Source of the DNA: JABFRJ01 sp031379035
Lineage (GTDB): Bacteria; Pseudomonadota; Alphaproteobacteria; Rhizobiales; Hyphomicrobiaceae
NCBI GenBank assembly: GCA_031379035.1
Contig: JANNEU010000170.1
Span: 1-23,531, forward strand
Reading direction: 5' to 3'
Length of the DNA: 23,531 bases
This document shows positions 14,200 to 23,531 of the stretch, in pieces; position 1 is the first letter of the stretch, and each line of letters starts with the position of its first letter. A program made the translations under genes and the position numbers. The notes beneath the pieces are model-generated. The model did no database searches. It was given only the letters and a program-made list of their open reading frames with translations, and was not told the DNA's origin.

Positions 14200-15673
14200 A
14201 AAGACACCTGAAAAGACACCTGAACCGACGCCAGAACTGCCTCTTGAGCCGCATCACGCAGACCTGCTGGCGGCGCTGACACCACAGTTCAACACACTGC
14301 TGTCGCCCTACCCGCATGTCGTGCTGGCGGTGTCCGGCGGGTCCGACTCGATGGCCTTGTTGCATCTGGTGTCGGCCTGGGCCGCTGGCGCGCACGCGAC
14401 CCCGGTCCCGACGCTCTCCGTCGTAACGATTGATCACGCTTTGCGTCCGGGTTCGGCGGCGGAAGCGCAGTTTGTGGCTGTCGAGGCGGCGCGTCTGGGC
14501 CTCGCCCACACCACCCTGCTCTGGGAAGGCGACAAGCCGGCGACCGGCATCCAGGCTGCGGCGCGGAGGGCACGCTTCGCCCTGATCGGCCAGCACCTGC
14601 TGCAGCGTGGTTGGCCAGTCGTCGCCATGGCGCACACAGCGGACGATCAAGCCGAGACGATGCTGATGCGTCTCGCGCGTGGCTCTGGCATCGATGGACT
14701 GGCGGCGATGCGGCCGAAGACTACTCTTGGTGCTCGCCTTGGTTGCGGCTTCGGCCCCGGCTATACGCTGATCCGGCCGCTGCTCGGCACCACCAAATCA
14801 GAGCTTGTGACCACGCTGCGCACCCGCAGTCTCGCGTGGATGGACGACCCCAGCAACCACGCTCCCCGCTTCGAACGCGTCCGGCTGCGCCGCGCGCGGG
14901 CCATCTTGGCGGCAGAGGGCATTGATTTGGCCAGTACCGCGCTGGCGCGGTCAGCCCAGCGGTTGGGCCGGGCCAGCGCCGCCCTCGCCCAGATGACGGC
15001 CAACGCATGGGCAGGCCGTGGCCATCGCGCCCATCTGGACCCACTGGGATTTGCCACCCTCGACTGGGCGTGGTTGCTTGAACAGCCTGAAGACATTCGC
15101 CTGCGGCTCCTCGCCGGCCTGCTTGACGCCATCGGCGGGCAACCCGAGGCCATGTCACTGGGGCAACTTGAGCGGCTCACCATGGGGCGCGACTGGTACC
15201 CGCTGACCGGCACCGTGCATGGCGTGGACATCCAGCAGGGCCGCAGCGGCTTGGTCCTGGCGCGCGAATGGGGCCGGCGGCAACCGAAGACAACAGATCT
15301 ATTCGCTGGTGCACCGAAGCCTTGGCCCCTTTTGTGGGATGGTCGCTTTGTGCTTAACGGCGCGCCGCTAACGACGACCGATCTCACCATCCGCAGTTTG
15401 GGCCCCGAAGGCCTCGCGGCCCTGCGTGCCCCCCCACCACCAGCGACGTTAGCGCCCACGCGCGCGCTTTGGAGCCTGCCTGCAATGTTCTCCGGCTTCG
15501 ATCTGGTTGCAGTGCCCTCGCTCGGCTTTTTTGCCGGGGCATTGGCCCTCAATACCGTGCGTGGCGATGACGCACCGCTGACCTGCACCTTTGTTGGTCC
15601 GGCCTTTGCATCGCCCGCGCCATCAGCCTTTCGATCAGGCCAAACGGGACGCGCAACAGAACGTGACGTTTGA
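14138..15673 (+). CDS. tilS: tRNA(Ile)-lysidine synthetase TilS
   Basis: Modifies C34 of tRNA-Ile2(CAU) to lysidine with ATP, which switches both charging and codon reading to isoleucine; normally essential. The PP-loop ATP pyrophosphatase motif SGGSDS is at 66-71, followed by TIDHALRPGS, GIQAAARRARFALI and AHTADDQAETMLMRLARGSGIDGLAAM, which together identify TilS. The protein has 511 residues, long for the family, with a 50-residue N-terminal lead. That lead includes PEKTPEKTPEPTPE, encoded by 12-bp repeats at the cpoB stop. The ATG at 14138 lies inside cpoB (62-bp overlap), and no later ATG precedes the PP-loop except within it. Overlap suggests translational coupling with cpoB. The C-terminal third (about 330-511) is divergent. 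Confidence 0.94.
   Translation: MPPDTSKTALTPSGAASGAPEKTPEKTPEPTPELPLEPHHADLLAALTPQFNTLLSPYPHVVLAVSGGSDSMALLHLVSAWAAGAHATPVPTLSVVTIDHALRPGSAAEAQFVAVEAARLGLAHTTLLWEGDKPATGIQAAARRARFALIGQHLLQRGWPVVAMAHTADDQAETMLMRLARGSGIDGLAAMRPKTTLGARLGCGFGPGYTLIRPLLGTTKSELVTTLRTRSLAWMDDPSNHAPRFERVRLRRARAILAAEGIDLASTALARSAQRLGRASAALAQMTANAWAGRGHRAHLDPLGFATLDWAWLLEQPEDIRLRLLAGLLDAIGGQPEAMSLGQLERLTMGRDWYPLTGTVHGVDIQQGRSGLVLAREWGRRQPKTTDLFAGAPKPWPLLWDGRFVLNGAPLTTTDLTIRSLGPEGLAALRAPPPPATLAPTRALWSLPAMFSGFDLVAVPSLGFFAGALALNTVRGDDAPLTCTFVGPAFASPAPSAFRSGQTGRATERDV
14195..14230. repeat. 12-bp tandem repeat at the cpoB stop codon
   Basis: cctgaaaagaca occurs at 14195-14206 and 14207-14218, followed by the diverged copy cctgaaccgacg (14219-14230). 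The first copy supplies the cpoB TGA (14197-14199). In the tilS frame the array encodes PEKT-PEKT-PEPT. Confidence 0.85.
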
Positions 15674-15900
15674 ACAGGGGTGAATAGGTTGATTTTCTCC
15701 GGTTGCGGCTTGGCAAAGGGCGCGGCGGTACCTAAGTTCACCCACAGCGTCGGCGCGGCTGATACCGGCGTATTTGATCCCTCTGATTGTCTTTGCCTGA
15801 TTGGCGGCAGCCAGAGGCAGCATGGTCCGGATAGGCAGCACCCGAAACCGGATCTGATCGACTTGAGCACTTGTATCATCGGCCAGCGCAAAGGACCGTC

Positions 15901-17829
<1,929 letters not shown>

Positions 17830-17840
17830 GGTCGCGAACC

Positions 17841-18089
17841 ATGCCCCACCGCCTGCTCCTTGTGCGTGCCTATTGGGACGACATGGCAGGCGTGTGGGTC
17901 GCAACCAGCGACGACGTGCCCGGTTTGGTAACTGAGGCAGACACGTTCGAAGCCGTGCGCGATAAAGTTCTGTCGCTGATCCCGGAGTTGATGGCCGACA
18001 ACGGCTTAAGCTTCGATGCAAACGCGCAGCTCATTCACATCATTGCCGAGCAGACATCGCGGGTGGCGGTTCCCGCACTAACGCCCTGA
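17841..18089 (+). CDS. DUF1902 / HicB-like antitoxin
   Basis: An 82-residue protein with the half-RNase-H fold typical of HicB antitoxins. The stretch YWDDMAGVWVATSDDVPGLVTEADTF-type (11-36) and KVLSLIPELMADNG (42-55) match the DUF1902 family as I know it. No DNA-binding domain is appended, so its autoregulation is unclear. It starts at the ATG 11 bp behind ftsH without an obvious ribosome binding site, which suggests expression by read-through or coupling from ftsH. Its TGA overlaps the ATG of the HicA gene as TGATG. The order antitoxin-toxin is the reverse of classical hicAB and is common for DUF1902 pairs. It should bind and block the HicA RNase. Confidence 0.88.
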   Translation: MPHRLLLVRAYWDDMAGVWVATSDDVPGLVTEADTFEAVRDKVLSLIPELMADNGLSFDANAQLIHIIAEQTSRVAVPALTP

Positions 18090-18283
18090 TGGCGACTTAT
18101 GAGAAAGACGTCCGCCGCATTCTGTTGGCGAATGGCTGCACGCTCGTCAGACAAGGCAAAGGTGATCACGAAATTTGGCAAAGCCCACTATCTGGCAAAC
18201 GCTTTGTCGTCGATGGTAAGATCAAGTCGCGACACACCGCCAACGCCATCATGAAGCAAGCCGGCATCGACAATCATTTCTGA
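18089..18283 (+). CDS. hicA: HicA-type mRNA interferase toxin
   Basis: A 64-residue protein with the double-stranded RNA-binding-like fold of HicA: KDVRRILLANGCTLVRQGKGDHEIW (7-30 region) with the catalytic histidine at His27, then the strand KRFVVDGKIKSRHT and the final helix ANAIMKQAGI. HicA toxins cleave mRNA and stop growth when free. The conserved GKGDHEIW indicates an intact active site. Translation is probably coupled to the DUF1902 gene through the TGATG overlap. The length is usual for the family. Position behind ftsH is noted as a finding. The gene symbol is by family only. Confidence 0.92.
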   Translation: MATYEKDVRRILLANGCTLVRQGKGDHEIWQSPLSGKRFVVDGKIKSRHTANAIMKQAGIDNHF

Positions 18284-18333
18284 GCCGCAGAAACCATCGC
18301 CTGCGCGGTCGCCACTCCAGCTGAGACGCCCCC

Positions 18334-18792
18334 GTGCCGTTCTCACGATCCCCCTACAGCTATCGCGGCGACATGGCCGTCCCCGCTTTCGCCGACGACA
18401 AGCCGATTATCATTTTTGACGGCCACTGCGTCCTCTGCTCGGGCTGGGCGCAGTTCGTCATCCGCCACGATCCGACAGCGAAGTTCCGCCTGCTTGCAGC
18501 ACAAACGCCGCTGGGGCATGCGCTCTACGAACACTATGGCCTCGACCCAAAGAACTACGAAACCAACATTCTGCTTGCTGACGGCACCGCCTGGTTCAAG
18601 TCGGAAGGGTCGATCCGCATGGCTGAAGGCCTCGGCTGGCCGTGGCGGTTGGCCGGCGGGTTTCGTCTGCTGCCGCGCGCCCTGCGCGATCGCGCCTATG
18701 AAGCCCTGGCGCGCAACCGCTTCCGGATCTTCGGCCGGCATGAGGTGTGCTTCACCCCAACGCCCGACATCGCCGCCCGGTTCCTCGCCTGA
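18334..18792 (+). CDS. DCC-family thiol-disulfide oxidoreductase-like protein (DUF393)
   Basis: A 152-residue protein of the DCC family, a thioredoxin-like group named after its Asp-x-x-Cys-x-x-Cys motif. The motif DGHCVLC is at about 26-32, followed by the aromatic/basic helix WAQFVIRHDP. Later stretches LLAAQTPLG, SEGSIRMAEGLGWPW and NRFRIFGRHEVCF are typical of the family. I start at the GTG at 18334 because relatives I recall have a YSYR-x-D-x-AVPAF-like lead before the motif. An ATG at 18373 (14th codon) is an alternative. No signal peptide is seen, so it is probably cytoplasmic. Substrate is unknown. It lies 50 bp behind hicA and converges on the caspase-like gene. Confidence 0.88.
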   Translation: MPFSRSPYSYRGDMAVPAFADDKPIIIFDGHCVLCSGWAQFVIRHDPTAKFRLLAAQTPLGHALYEHYGLDPKNYETNILLADGTAWFKSEGSIRMAEGLGWPWRLAGGFRLLPRALRDRAYEALARNRFRIFGRHEVCFTPTPDIAARFLA

Positions 18793-18843
18793 ATAACCTG
18801 TGACAACGCTGCCTCGGCATACCATTGCCGTGGGCGCTCGCGC

Positions 18844-20745
18844 CTAACGCAGTGAACAATCGCGAGGCATATCCCGCCCCGTGCTTCGGCACGTCAACCG
18901 GCCGAACGGCGTACTCGCCGTAACGGTCTGTCCGAGAACGAGGGTATTTCGCGGCCAGAACGTCAGTGAATATGAATTTAGGTTCCCTGGAGCGGTCGCA
19001 CCTGGGGCGCGCGGAGTGCTTGATCCAATCGACGCTTCGCGTGGTTTGTCGCTGGGCTCTGGCTTGGGCCGCGCCAGAGCGACACACGAGCCGGACTGTT
19101 CGACTTCGCCGTTTGCGCAGCGCAAGGGACAAACCCGCACGAGTTGACTTGAGACGGCGCTCCAGGCGTCCGGACTGGGCTCAAAGTCCTTCAACGCCAG
19201 ACCTGTCCGTCGTTGAAAGGCTTCTAGACTGGTGCGCGAGCCTTGCCCCCAATTGCCATCGACGTCGTTGACATAGCAGCCAACGCGCTTCAATTCCTGC
19301 TGCAGGCGGCGGGCAAGATCGTCAGGGGCGGGCAGCGCCGCCACACGTCCGCCAGCCGCAGCGGGCGGCAATGCAGCAACGCGCACCGCTGTTGCGTCGC
19401 GCTGGCCGGCCTCCTGCGACGCGCTGCGCGCATCCAACGCGGCGTATTCTGCGGCCTTCTGTTTGGTCTCCGCCAGCGCCAAGGCCTGTTGTGCTGCTTG
19501 CGCTTCGGCAGCCACGGTTGCCAGTTTGCGCTCGAGTTCAGCGGTGGCGGCGGTGCGCTCGGCCCCCGATTGGGCCCGCATGCTGGCTTGCTCGGCCAAC
19601 AATTTCTGCTGTGTCTTGCGCAAGTCCTCCTCGCGGGCGGCGGCCTGCGCACGCTCGGTCTGGGCAGCCGCGACATCGGCATCCGCCAGCGCCCGCTGCC
19701 GCTCTGCAAGCGCCAGCGCCTCACGCGCCAAGCGCGCCTCGTCGAGAGCTTTTTGCAGCGCCGCCGTTTGCTTGGCCTCTTGCGTCTTGCGCTCGACCTC
19801 GAAGAGCCGCGCCGCCTCCCGCTGGGCGATTTCCGCCTTCAATCGCTCGATCATCTGCGCGGCCGTCGTGGCGAACACGCCGTCCGGGAACCGCTCGACA
19901 AAACGCTCAAGCGCAGCAACATCGCTCGTCGAACGCACGCTCTCCCACAACGCGATTTCAGCCGGCATACTGGGCTCGCCGGTCAAATAGATGCGCCGGG
20001 TCAGACCATTGCTCTCCCAGGGCTGTTGCGACCCGCCGGTCGCGGCGATCACCGTCTCCTTCACGTTCTGGAAGAGGTTTAAATGGTCGAGGCCCTGGCG
20101 GTTGAGTTCTTTTGCAAGTGCGGCCGCATAAGGCCCGCTTGCTGTGCCGCGGTCAGACGCGCTGCGTCCCGGCGCGCTGGCGTAGGCCACGAACACACCC
20201 TGCTGCTCGGCAACGGCCACCAGCCCTTTTGATGTTTCACGCGTTGGCAGCTGCAGCTCATTACGGCACGCATCGAACACGACAAACTTGACGGCCCCGC
20301 GCGCACCATCCAACAGCTTCATGATGTCATCGAGTCTCAGGCTCTCGTCCCAGAAGGCCGCGCTGCCTGGGTCGCGCGCATCGACCGGGATCAGATAATT
20401 GGTGTTGGTATCTTTCTCCGCAGCACCGTGGCCGGAGTAGTACAAAAAGCCAATCGATCCGGCACCGCCTGCATTGAGCTGGCGCACGAGATCGCGCACC
20501 GCCCCCAGAATAGTACTACGCCGCGCGTCTTTGACGAGCGGAAGGATCTCAAAACGCTGTTGCTTGAGCGACTCAGCCACAATCGCGATGTCGTTGTGCG
20601 GGTTTTTGAGCACGCCAACCGACGTGTCATAGGCCTGATTGCCGATCAGCAGCGCGAAGCGCTTTTCTTCCGCAAAGGCCGGACTCGCCAGCACATAAGC
20701 CGCCATCAGCGTTGAAATTATTGAAAAAAACCGCACATTCCTCAT
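18844..20745 (-). CDS. Exported caspase-like (C14/orthocaspase) protein with coiled coil and PG-binding-like tail
   Basis: From the ATG at 20745 the protein has 633 residues; an ATG four codons upstream is possible. Residues 1-25 form a signal peptide (cut after AFA). A caspase-p20 domain follows (about 27-250) with KRFALLIGNQAY, then LYYSGHGA with catalytic His106 and VFDACRN with Cys160, an intact His-Cys dyad; YASAPG and PYAAAL complete it. Residues about 295-450 are a long Ala/Glu/Gln/Arg-rich coiled coil. About 475-535 resembles a PG_binding_1 domain (ELKRVGCYVNDVDGNWGQGS, LEAFQRRTG). The tail is Pro-rich with a Cys-containing end. It looks secreted to the periplasm. Arg/Lys specificity is expected for orthocaspases, but the target is unknown. 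It converges with the DCC gene. Confidence 0.93.
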   Translation of the reverse strand: MRNVRFFSIISTLMAAYVLASPAFAEEKRFALLIGNQAYDTSVGVLKNPHNDIAIVAESLKQQRFEILPLVKDARRSTILGAVRDLVRQLNAGGAGSIGFLYYSGHGAAEKDTNTNYLIPVDARDPGSAAFWDESLRLDDIMKLLDGARGAVKFVVFDACRNELQLPTRETSKGLVAVAEQQGVFVAYASAPGRSASDRGTASGPYAAALAKELNRQGLDHLNLFQNVKETVIAATGGSQQPWESNGLTRRIYLTGEPSMPAEIALWESVRSTSDVAALERFVERFPDGVFATTAAQMIERLKAEIAQREAARLFEVERKTQEAKQTAALQKALDEARLAREALALAERQRALADADVAAAQTERAQAAAREEDLRKTQQKLLAEQASMRAQSGAERTAATAELERKLATVAAEAQAAQQALALAETKQKAAEYAALDARSASQEAGQRDATAVRVAALPPAAAGGRVAALPAPDDLARRLQQELKRVGCYVNDVDGNWGQGSRTSLEAFQRRTGLALKDFEPSPDAWSAVSSQLVRVCPLRCANGEVEQSGSCVALARPKPEPSDKPREASIGSSTPRAPGATAPGNLNSYSLTFWPRNTLVLGQTVTASTPFGRLTCRSTGRDMPRDCSLR

Positions 20746-20781
20746 GGCTTCACCCATTCAGAACAACTACTCAACAGGTAA

Positions 20782-20790
20782 ATCATAGCA
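20782..20790 (-). promoter_or_regulatory. Extended -10 element upstream of the caspase-like gene
   Basis: On the minus strand TGC-TATGAT (20790-20782) matches an extended -10 box, with TTACCT (20810-20805) as a weak -35 at 17 bp. It lies 37 bp before the ATG at 20745, giving a short leader. Confidence 0.4.
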
Positions 20791-20965
20791 CTGTGGACGC
20801 GTGCAGGTAAGACTCGTCGTCAAAAAAATGGCCGGTCCAGCGCACACCGGACCGACACGCCGAACCCATGCCGCCAAGTGCGTCGGCGAACCTCAAGTTT
20901 GACGTTTCGCTCTTGAACAGCGCAAGACGCTGCAACGCATGTGCGCCCTACGAGTCGTCATCCCC

Positions 20966-22339
20966 ATGGCCAAACCTGCAAAATTGCAATTCGTCTGCCA
21001 GAACTGCGGCACTGCGCACCCCAAGTGGGCAGGCAAGTGCATGGGCTGCAACGAGTGGAACACGTTGCAGGAAGAAGCCGATCTGGCGGCCACACCCGGC
21101 TCGGGGCTGAAGGCCGCCAACAAGGGCCGCACCATCGTCATGGAAACCTTGGCCGGCTCGACGCGCGAAGCGCCGCGCATGCCGAGCGGCATGGCCGAGG
21201 TGGATCGCGTCACCGGCGGCGGCATCGTGCCGGGGTCGGCGCTGCTGATCGGCGGCGAACCGGGCATCGGCAAATCTACGCTGCTGTTACAGCTGACCGC
21301 TGCCCTCGCCACGCAAGGCCGTCGCGCGCTCTATTTCTCCGGCGAGGAAGCCACCGCCCAAGTCCGGCTGCGCGCCGAACGGCTCGGCCTCAGAGATGCG
21401 CCGGTCGCCCTCGCTTCTGAAACCAACCCCTCCAACCTCCTCGCTACCTTAGACCCGGAAAAGCGCGCCGATCTTGTCGTCATCGACAGTATCCAAACCC
21501 TCTGGGCGGATGGGCTGGATGCCGCCCCCGGCACCGTCAGCCAGGTGCGCGCCGCAACCCAAACGCTGATCCGCTACGCCAAGCAGACCGGCGTGGCAGT
21601 CCTGCTGGTCGGCCACGTGACAAAGGAAGGCTCCATCGCCGGCCCGAAGGTGATCGAGCACATGGTCGACACGGTGCTGTATTTCGAAGGCGACCGCGGC
21701 CATCCGTTCCGCATCCTGCGCGGCATCAAGAACCGCTTCGGTGCGACCGACGAAATTGGCGTCTTCGAGATGGCGCAGGAAGGCCTGATCGAGGTCGAGA
21801 ACCCTTCAGCCCTCTTCCTCGGCGACCGCGATGCGAAGTCACCCGGCTCGGCCGTGTTCGCCGGCATGGAAGGCACCAGACCCCTTCTCGTGGAAATCCA
21901 GGCGCTGGTCGCACCGTCATCGCTGGGCACGCCGCGCCGCGCCGTCGTCGGCTGGGATACGAACCGGCTGTCGATGATCCTGGCTGTGCTGGAAGCCCGC
22001 TGCGGCGTCTCGTTCGGCAAACACGATGTGTATTTGAACATCGCGGGGGGCTTGAAAGTGTCGGAACCGGCCGCCGATCTGGCCGCCGCTGCAGCGCTCC
22101 TCTCCTCCATGGCCGGGGTCGCATTGCCGCAGGACGAGGTCTACGTCGGCGAAGTCAGCCTGTCGGGGGCCATCCGGCCGGCCGGCCACATGCTCTCGCG
22201 GCTCAAAGAAGCCCAGAAACTGGGCTTCAAACGAGCCGTCATCCCAGCCGGCGGCGAGCTGGACACATCTGCGTTTACCATTGCGATCAAGCGGCATCCG
22301 CACCTGCAGGCCTTGACTGCCGTACTAATGCCCGACTGA
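20966..22339 (+). CDS. radA: DNA repair protein RadA
   Basis: RecA-like ATPase that promotes branch migration in recombinational repair. The protein has 457 residues from the ATG at 20966; the frame is open nine codons further, but MAKPAKLQFVCQNCG is the family start. A C4 zinc finger is formed by Cys11, Cys14, Cys25 and Cys28. Walker A GEPGIGKST is at 97-105, Walker B VVIDSIQTLW at 171-180, and the RadA-specific KNRFG motif at 255-259 (GIKNRFGATDEIGVFEM). The Lon-like C-terminal domain contains HDVYLNIAGGLKVSEPAADLA and GEVSLSGAIRPAGHMLSRLKEA. The length is normal. It is followed by cvpA and purF, a conserved alphaproteobacterial order. Confidence 0.97.
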   Translation: MAKPAKLQFVCQNCGTAHPKWAGKCMGCNEWNTLQEEADLAATPGSGLKAANKGRTIVMETLAGSTREAPRMPSGMAEVDRVTGGGIVPGSALLIGGEPGIGKSTLLLQLTAALATQGRRALYFSGEEATAQVRLRAERLGLRDAPVALASETNPSNLLATLDPEKRADLVVIDSIQTLWADGLDAAPGTVSQVRAATQTLIRYAKQTGVAVLLVGHVTKEGSIAGPKVIEHMVDTVLYFEGDRGHPFRILRGIKNRFGATDEIGVFEMAQEGLIEVENPSALFLGDRDAKSPGSAVFAGMEGTRPLLVEIQALVAPSSLGTPRRAVVGWDTNRLSMILAVLEARCGVSFGKHDVYLNIAGGLKVSEPAADLAAAAALLSSMAGVALPQDEVYVGEVSLSGAIRPAGHMLSRLKEAQKLGFKRAVIPAGGELDTSAFTIAIKRHPHLQALTAVLMPD

Positions 22340-22494
22340 CAGGCCACGGTTGTATCTCAGTGTGGTGGAAATCACTGCTGGTACGCGCCGCCGGGGCGTG
22401 GAATCGTGCTAGCGGCCAAAGGCGACTGATGAGTAAAGCTGGATCGGAAGCCTCTGGGTACCGATATCGACGCAACTGCCGAGGGACATGATCG

Positions 22495-23028
22495 ATGACG
22501 GCCTCGTATCTGGATGCTGGCGTGCTGGCGCTGGCTCTTATTTCTGGCCTGCTCGCCATGTACCGCGGTTTCAGCCGTGAAGTGCTGTCGATCGGGTCGT
22601 GGCTGGTGGCCGCCGGTGCTGCCGCTTACTTCGTGTTCTTCCAGAAAGCATTGGCCGACGATATCTCCGTGAAAATGGGCATTCCAAGCGTTCAGATCAC
22701 GCAAATCGGCGTCGGTGCCATCATCTTCCTGATCACGCTGATCGTCGTGCACCTCATCACCTCGCGCATTTCCGACCTCGTGCTGGATAGCCGCATCGGC
22801 ATGATCGACCGGGTACTCGGCTTCGGTTTCGGTGTCGCCCGCGCCTTCCTGCTGGTGCTGATCCCTTACATGGGCCTCGCCGCCATGGTCGAAAAGAAAG
22901 AACAGCACCCCGATTGGGTCCGCAACTCCTACGTCGTCGGCATGATTTCACCGACTGGGGACCAGTTGGGTGCCTACCTCAAGGCCAAGGTCGACACGAT
23001 CATGGCCAAGAAGGCCGAAAAGACCTGA
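22495..23028 (+). CDS. cvpA: CvpA family membrane protein (colicin V production protein)
   Basis: A 177-residue inner-membrane protein. Membrane segments lie at about 5-22, 30-48, 64-88 and 101-125. Family stretches are LISGLLAMYRGFSREVLSI (about 15-33), the segment around GAIIFLITLIVVHLIT and DRVLGFGFGVARAFLLV (about 102-118), where the Gly-rich helix is typical of CvpA. In other bacteria it is needed for colicin V export and for bile or membrane-stress tolerance; the molecular role is unsettled. The ATG at 22495 has GAGGGA upstream. It sits between radA (155-bp gap) and purF (126-bp gap); the cvpA-purF link is very widely conserved. Confidence 0.95.
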   Translation: MTASYLDAGVLALALISGLLAMYRGFSREVLSIGSWLVAAGAAAYFVFFQKALADDISVKMGIPSVQITQIGVGAIIFLITLIVVHLITSRISDLVLDSRIGMIDRVLGFGFGVARAFLLVLIPYMGLAAMVEKKEQHPDWVRNSYVVGMISPTGDQLGAYLKAKVDTIMAKKAEKT

Positions 23029-23154
23029 GTTTCGATCCGCGGTGCATTCACCTCGCGGTCAATTGTCACTTGGTCGTTGGGTGAGTTGCTGTCATGCAGC
23101 TGTTGTGATTGAACGCGTTGAGCCCTCTTCACGGGACCACAGGCGGGATACCCT

Positions 23155-23531
23155 ATGACACCCCATCCTTTGTGCGCGCCCGGCTTGACCGATTTCGACT
23201 TCGATCCCGAAGATGACCGCCTGCACGAAGAGTGCGGTGTGTTCGGCGTCATCGGCAATTCGGAAGCCGCCGCCCTCACCGCCCTCGGCCTGCACGCACT
23301 CCAGCATCGTGGCCAGGAAGGTTGCGGCATCGTCGCCACCGACGGCAAGACCTTCAACATCGAGCGCCGCCAGGGCCTCGTCGGCGACAACTTCTCCCGC
23401 CGCGACGTCATCGAGCGCCTCAAAGGTTCCCTGGCGATGGGCCACAATCGCTACTCCACCACCGGCGAAGTGGCGCTGCGCAACGTGCAGCCGTTCTTTG
23501 GCGATCTCGAAACCGGCGGCTTCGCGCTCGG
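23155..23531 (+). CDS. purF: Amidophosphoribosyltransferase, N-terminal part (cut by right window edge)
   Basis: First committed step of purine synthesis: PRPP plus glutamine to phosphoribosylamine. The frame starts with the ATG at 23155 and runs off the window after 125 codons. Residues 1-26 form an acidic propeptide ending HEE; removal would expose the nucleophile Cys27 (ECGVFGVIG). The Ntn glutaminase domain continues with GLHALQHRGQEGCGIV (about 44-59) and MGHNRYSTTGE (about 98-108), both diagnostic. The phosphoribosyltransferase half lies outside. The propeptide is like that of the Bacillus-type enzyme rather than the short E. coli one. The start has no strong ribosome binding site (GGCGGGA 9-15 bases upstream is the best match). 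Confidence 0.96.
   Translation, partial: MTPHPLCAPGLTDFDFDPEDDRLHEECGVFGVIGNSEAAALTALGLHALQHRGQEGCGIVATDGKTFNIERRQGLVGDNFSRRDVIERLKGSLAMGHNRYSTTGEVALRNVQPFFGDLETGGFAL

Noticed and set aside
15709..15734. Possible heat-shock sigma-32 promoter before ftsH (CTTG, 18 bp, CCTA)
   Set aside because: Only the core letters match, the rest of the -10 consensus fails, and it lies 167 bp from the ATG. It would need transcript mapping.
14761..15891. Open minus-strand frame of 376 codons opposite tilS
   Set aside because: Arg/Ser/Pro-rich product with no domain; it is a shadow of the GC-rich tilS frame and crosses the intergenic gap before ftsH.
19243..20082. Open plus-strand frame of 279 codons opposite the caspase-like gene
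   Set aside because: The minus strand has signal peptide, catalytic dyad and coiled coil. The plus frame is Arg/Leu/Gln-rich low complexity produced by the complementary coiled-coil codons.
20822..20854. Hairpin CGGTCC/GGACCG with a T-run on the minus strand, like a terminator
   Set aside because: No minus-strand gene ends there and the 6-bp stem has a 10-nt loop with four bases before the T-run; probably chance.

Overview
The window is a GC-rich, gene-dense stretch of bacterial chromosome, most likely from an alphaproteobacterium and probably from Hyphomicrobiales or a close relative. This is inferred from gene order and protein style: tolB-pal-cpoB-tilS-ftsH in one block, radA-cvpA-purF in another, rluB divergent from tadA, and a 26-residue propeptide on PurF. 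There is no rRNA, tRNA, CRISPR array, transposase or prophage gene.

Left part (1-3848, minus strand): malate synthase G (glcB, cut by the left edge), a CaiB/BaiF-type CoA-transferase, and the S4-domain 23S rRNA pseudouridine synthase rluB. A 76-bp near-perfect palindrome of REP type lies between glcB and the CoA-transferase. tadA starts divergently from rluB. It collides at its 3' end with a minus-strand putative zinc metallopeptidase, so the two reading frames overlap by 107 bp. A patatin-like lipid hydrolase and an MNT/HEPN toxin-antitoxin-type pair follow on the minus strand.

Middle (7047-17829, plus strand): leuB, a small zincin-like metallopeptidase, a secreted HExxH protein, then the envelope block tolB, a 41-codon lipoprotein gene, pal and cpoB, followed by tilS and ftsH. 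Convincing intrinsic terminators follow tolB, the small lipoprotein and pal, so the block is probably several transcription units. TolB, Pal and CpoB act together in outer-membrane constriction during division. tolQ, tolR and tolA are not here and must lie elsewhere. TilS and TadA both modify tRNA anticodon bases.

Right part (17841-23531): a HicB-like DUF1902 antitoxin and HicA toxin pair sits 11 bp behind ftsH. A DCC-family thiol protein follows, then a large minus-strand exported caspase-like protein with a coiled coil and a peptidoglycan-binding-like tail. The conserved radA-cvpA-purF run closes the window, with purF cut by the right edge.

I see no single large unknown system. The points most worth a second look are the small lipoprotein with its UUCG terminator, the MNT/HEPN pair with a promoter that predicts a leaderless message, the toxin-antitoxin pair attached to ftsH, the three unrelated HExxH proteins, the exported caspase-like protein, and the lone REP-like palindrome.
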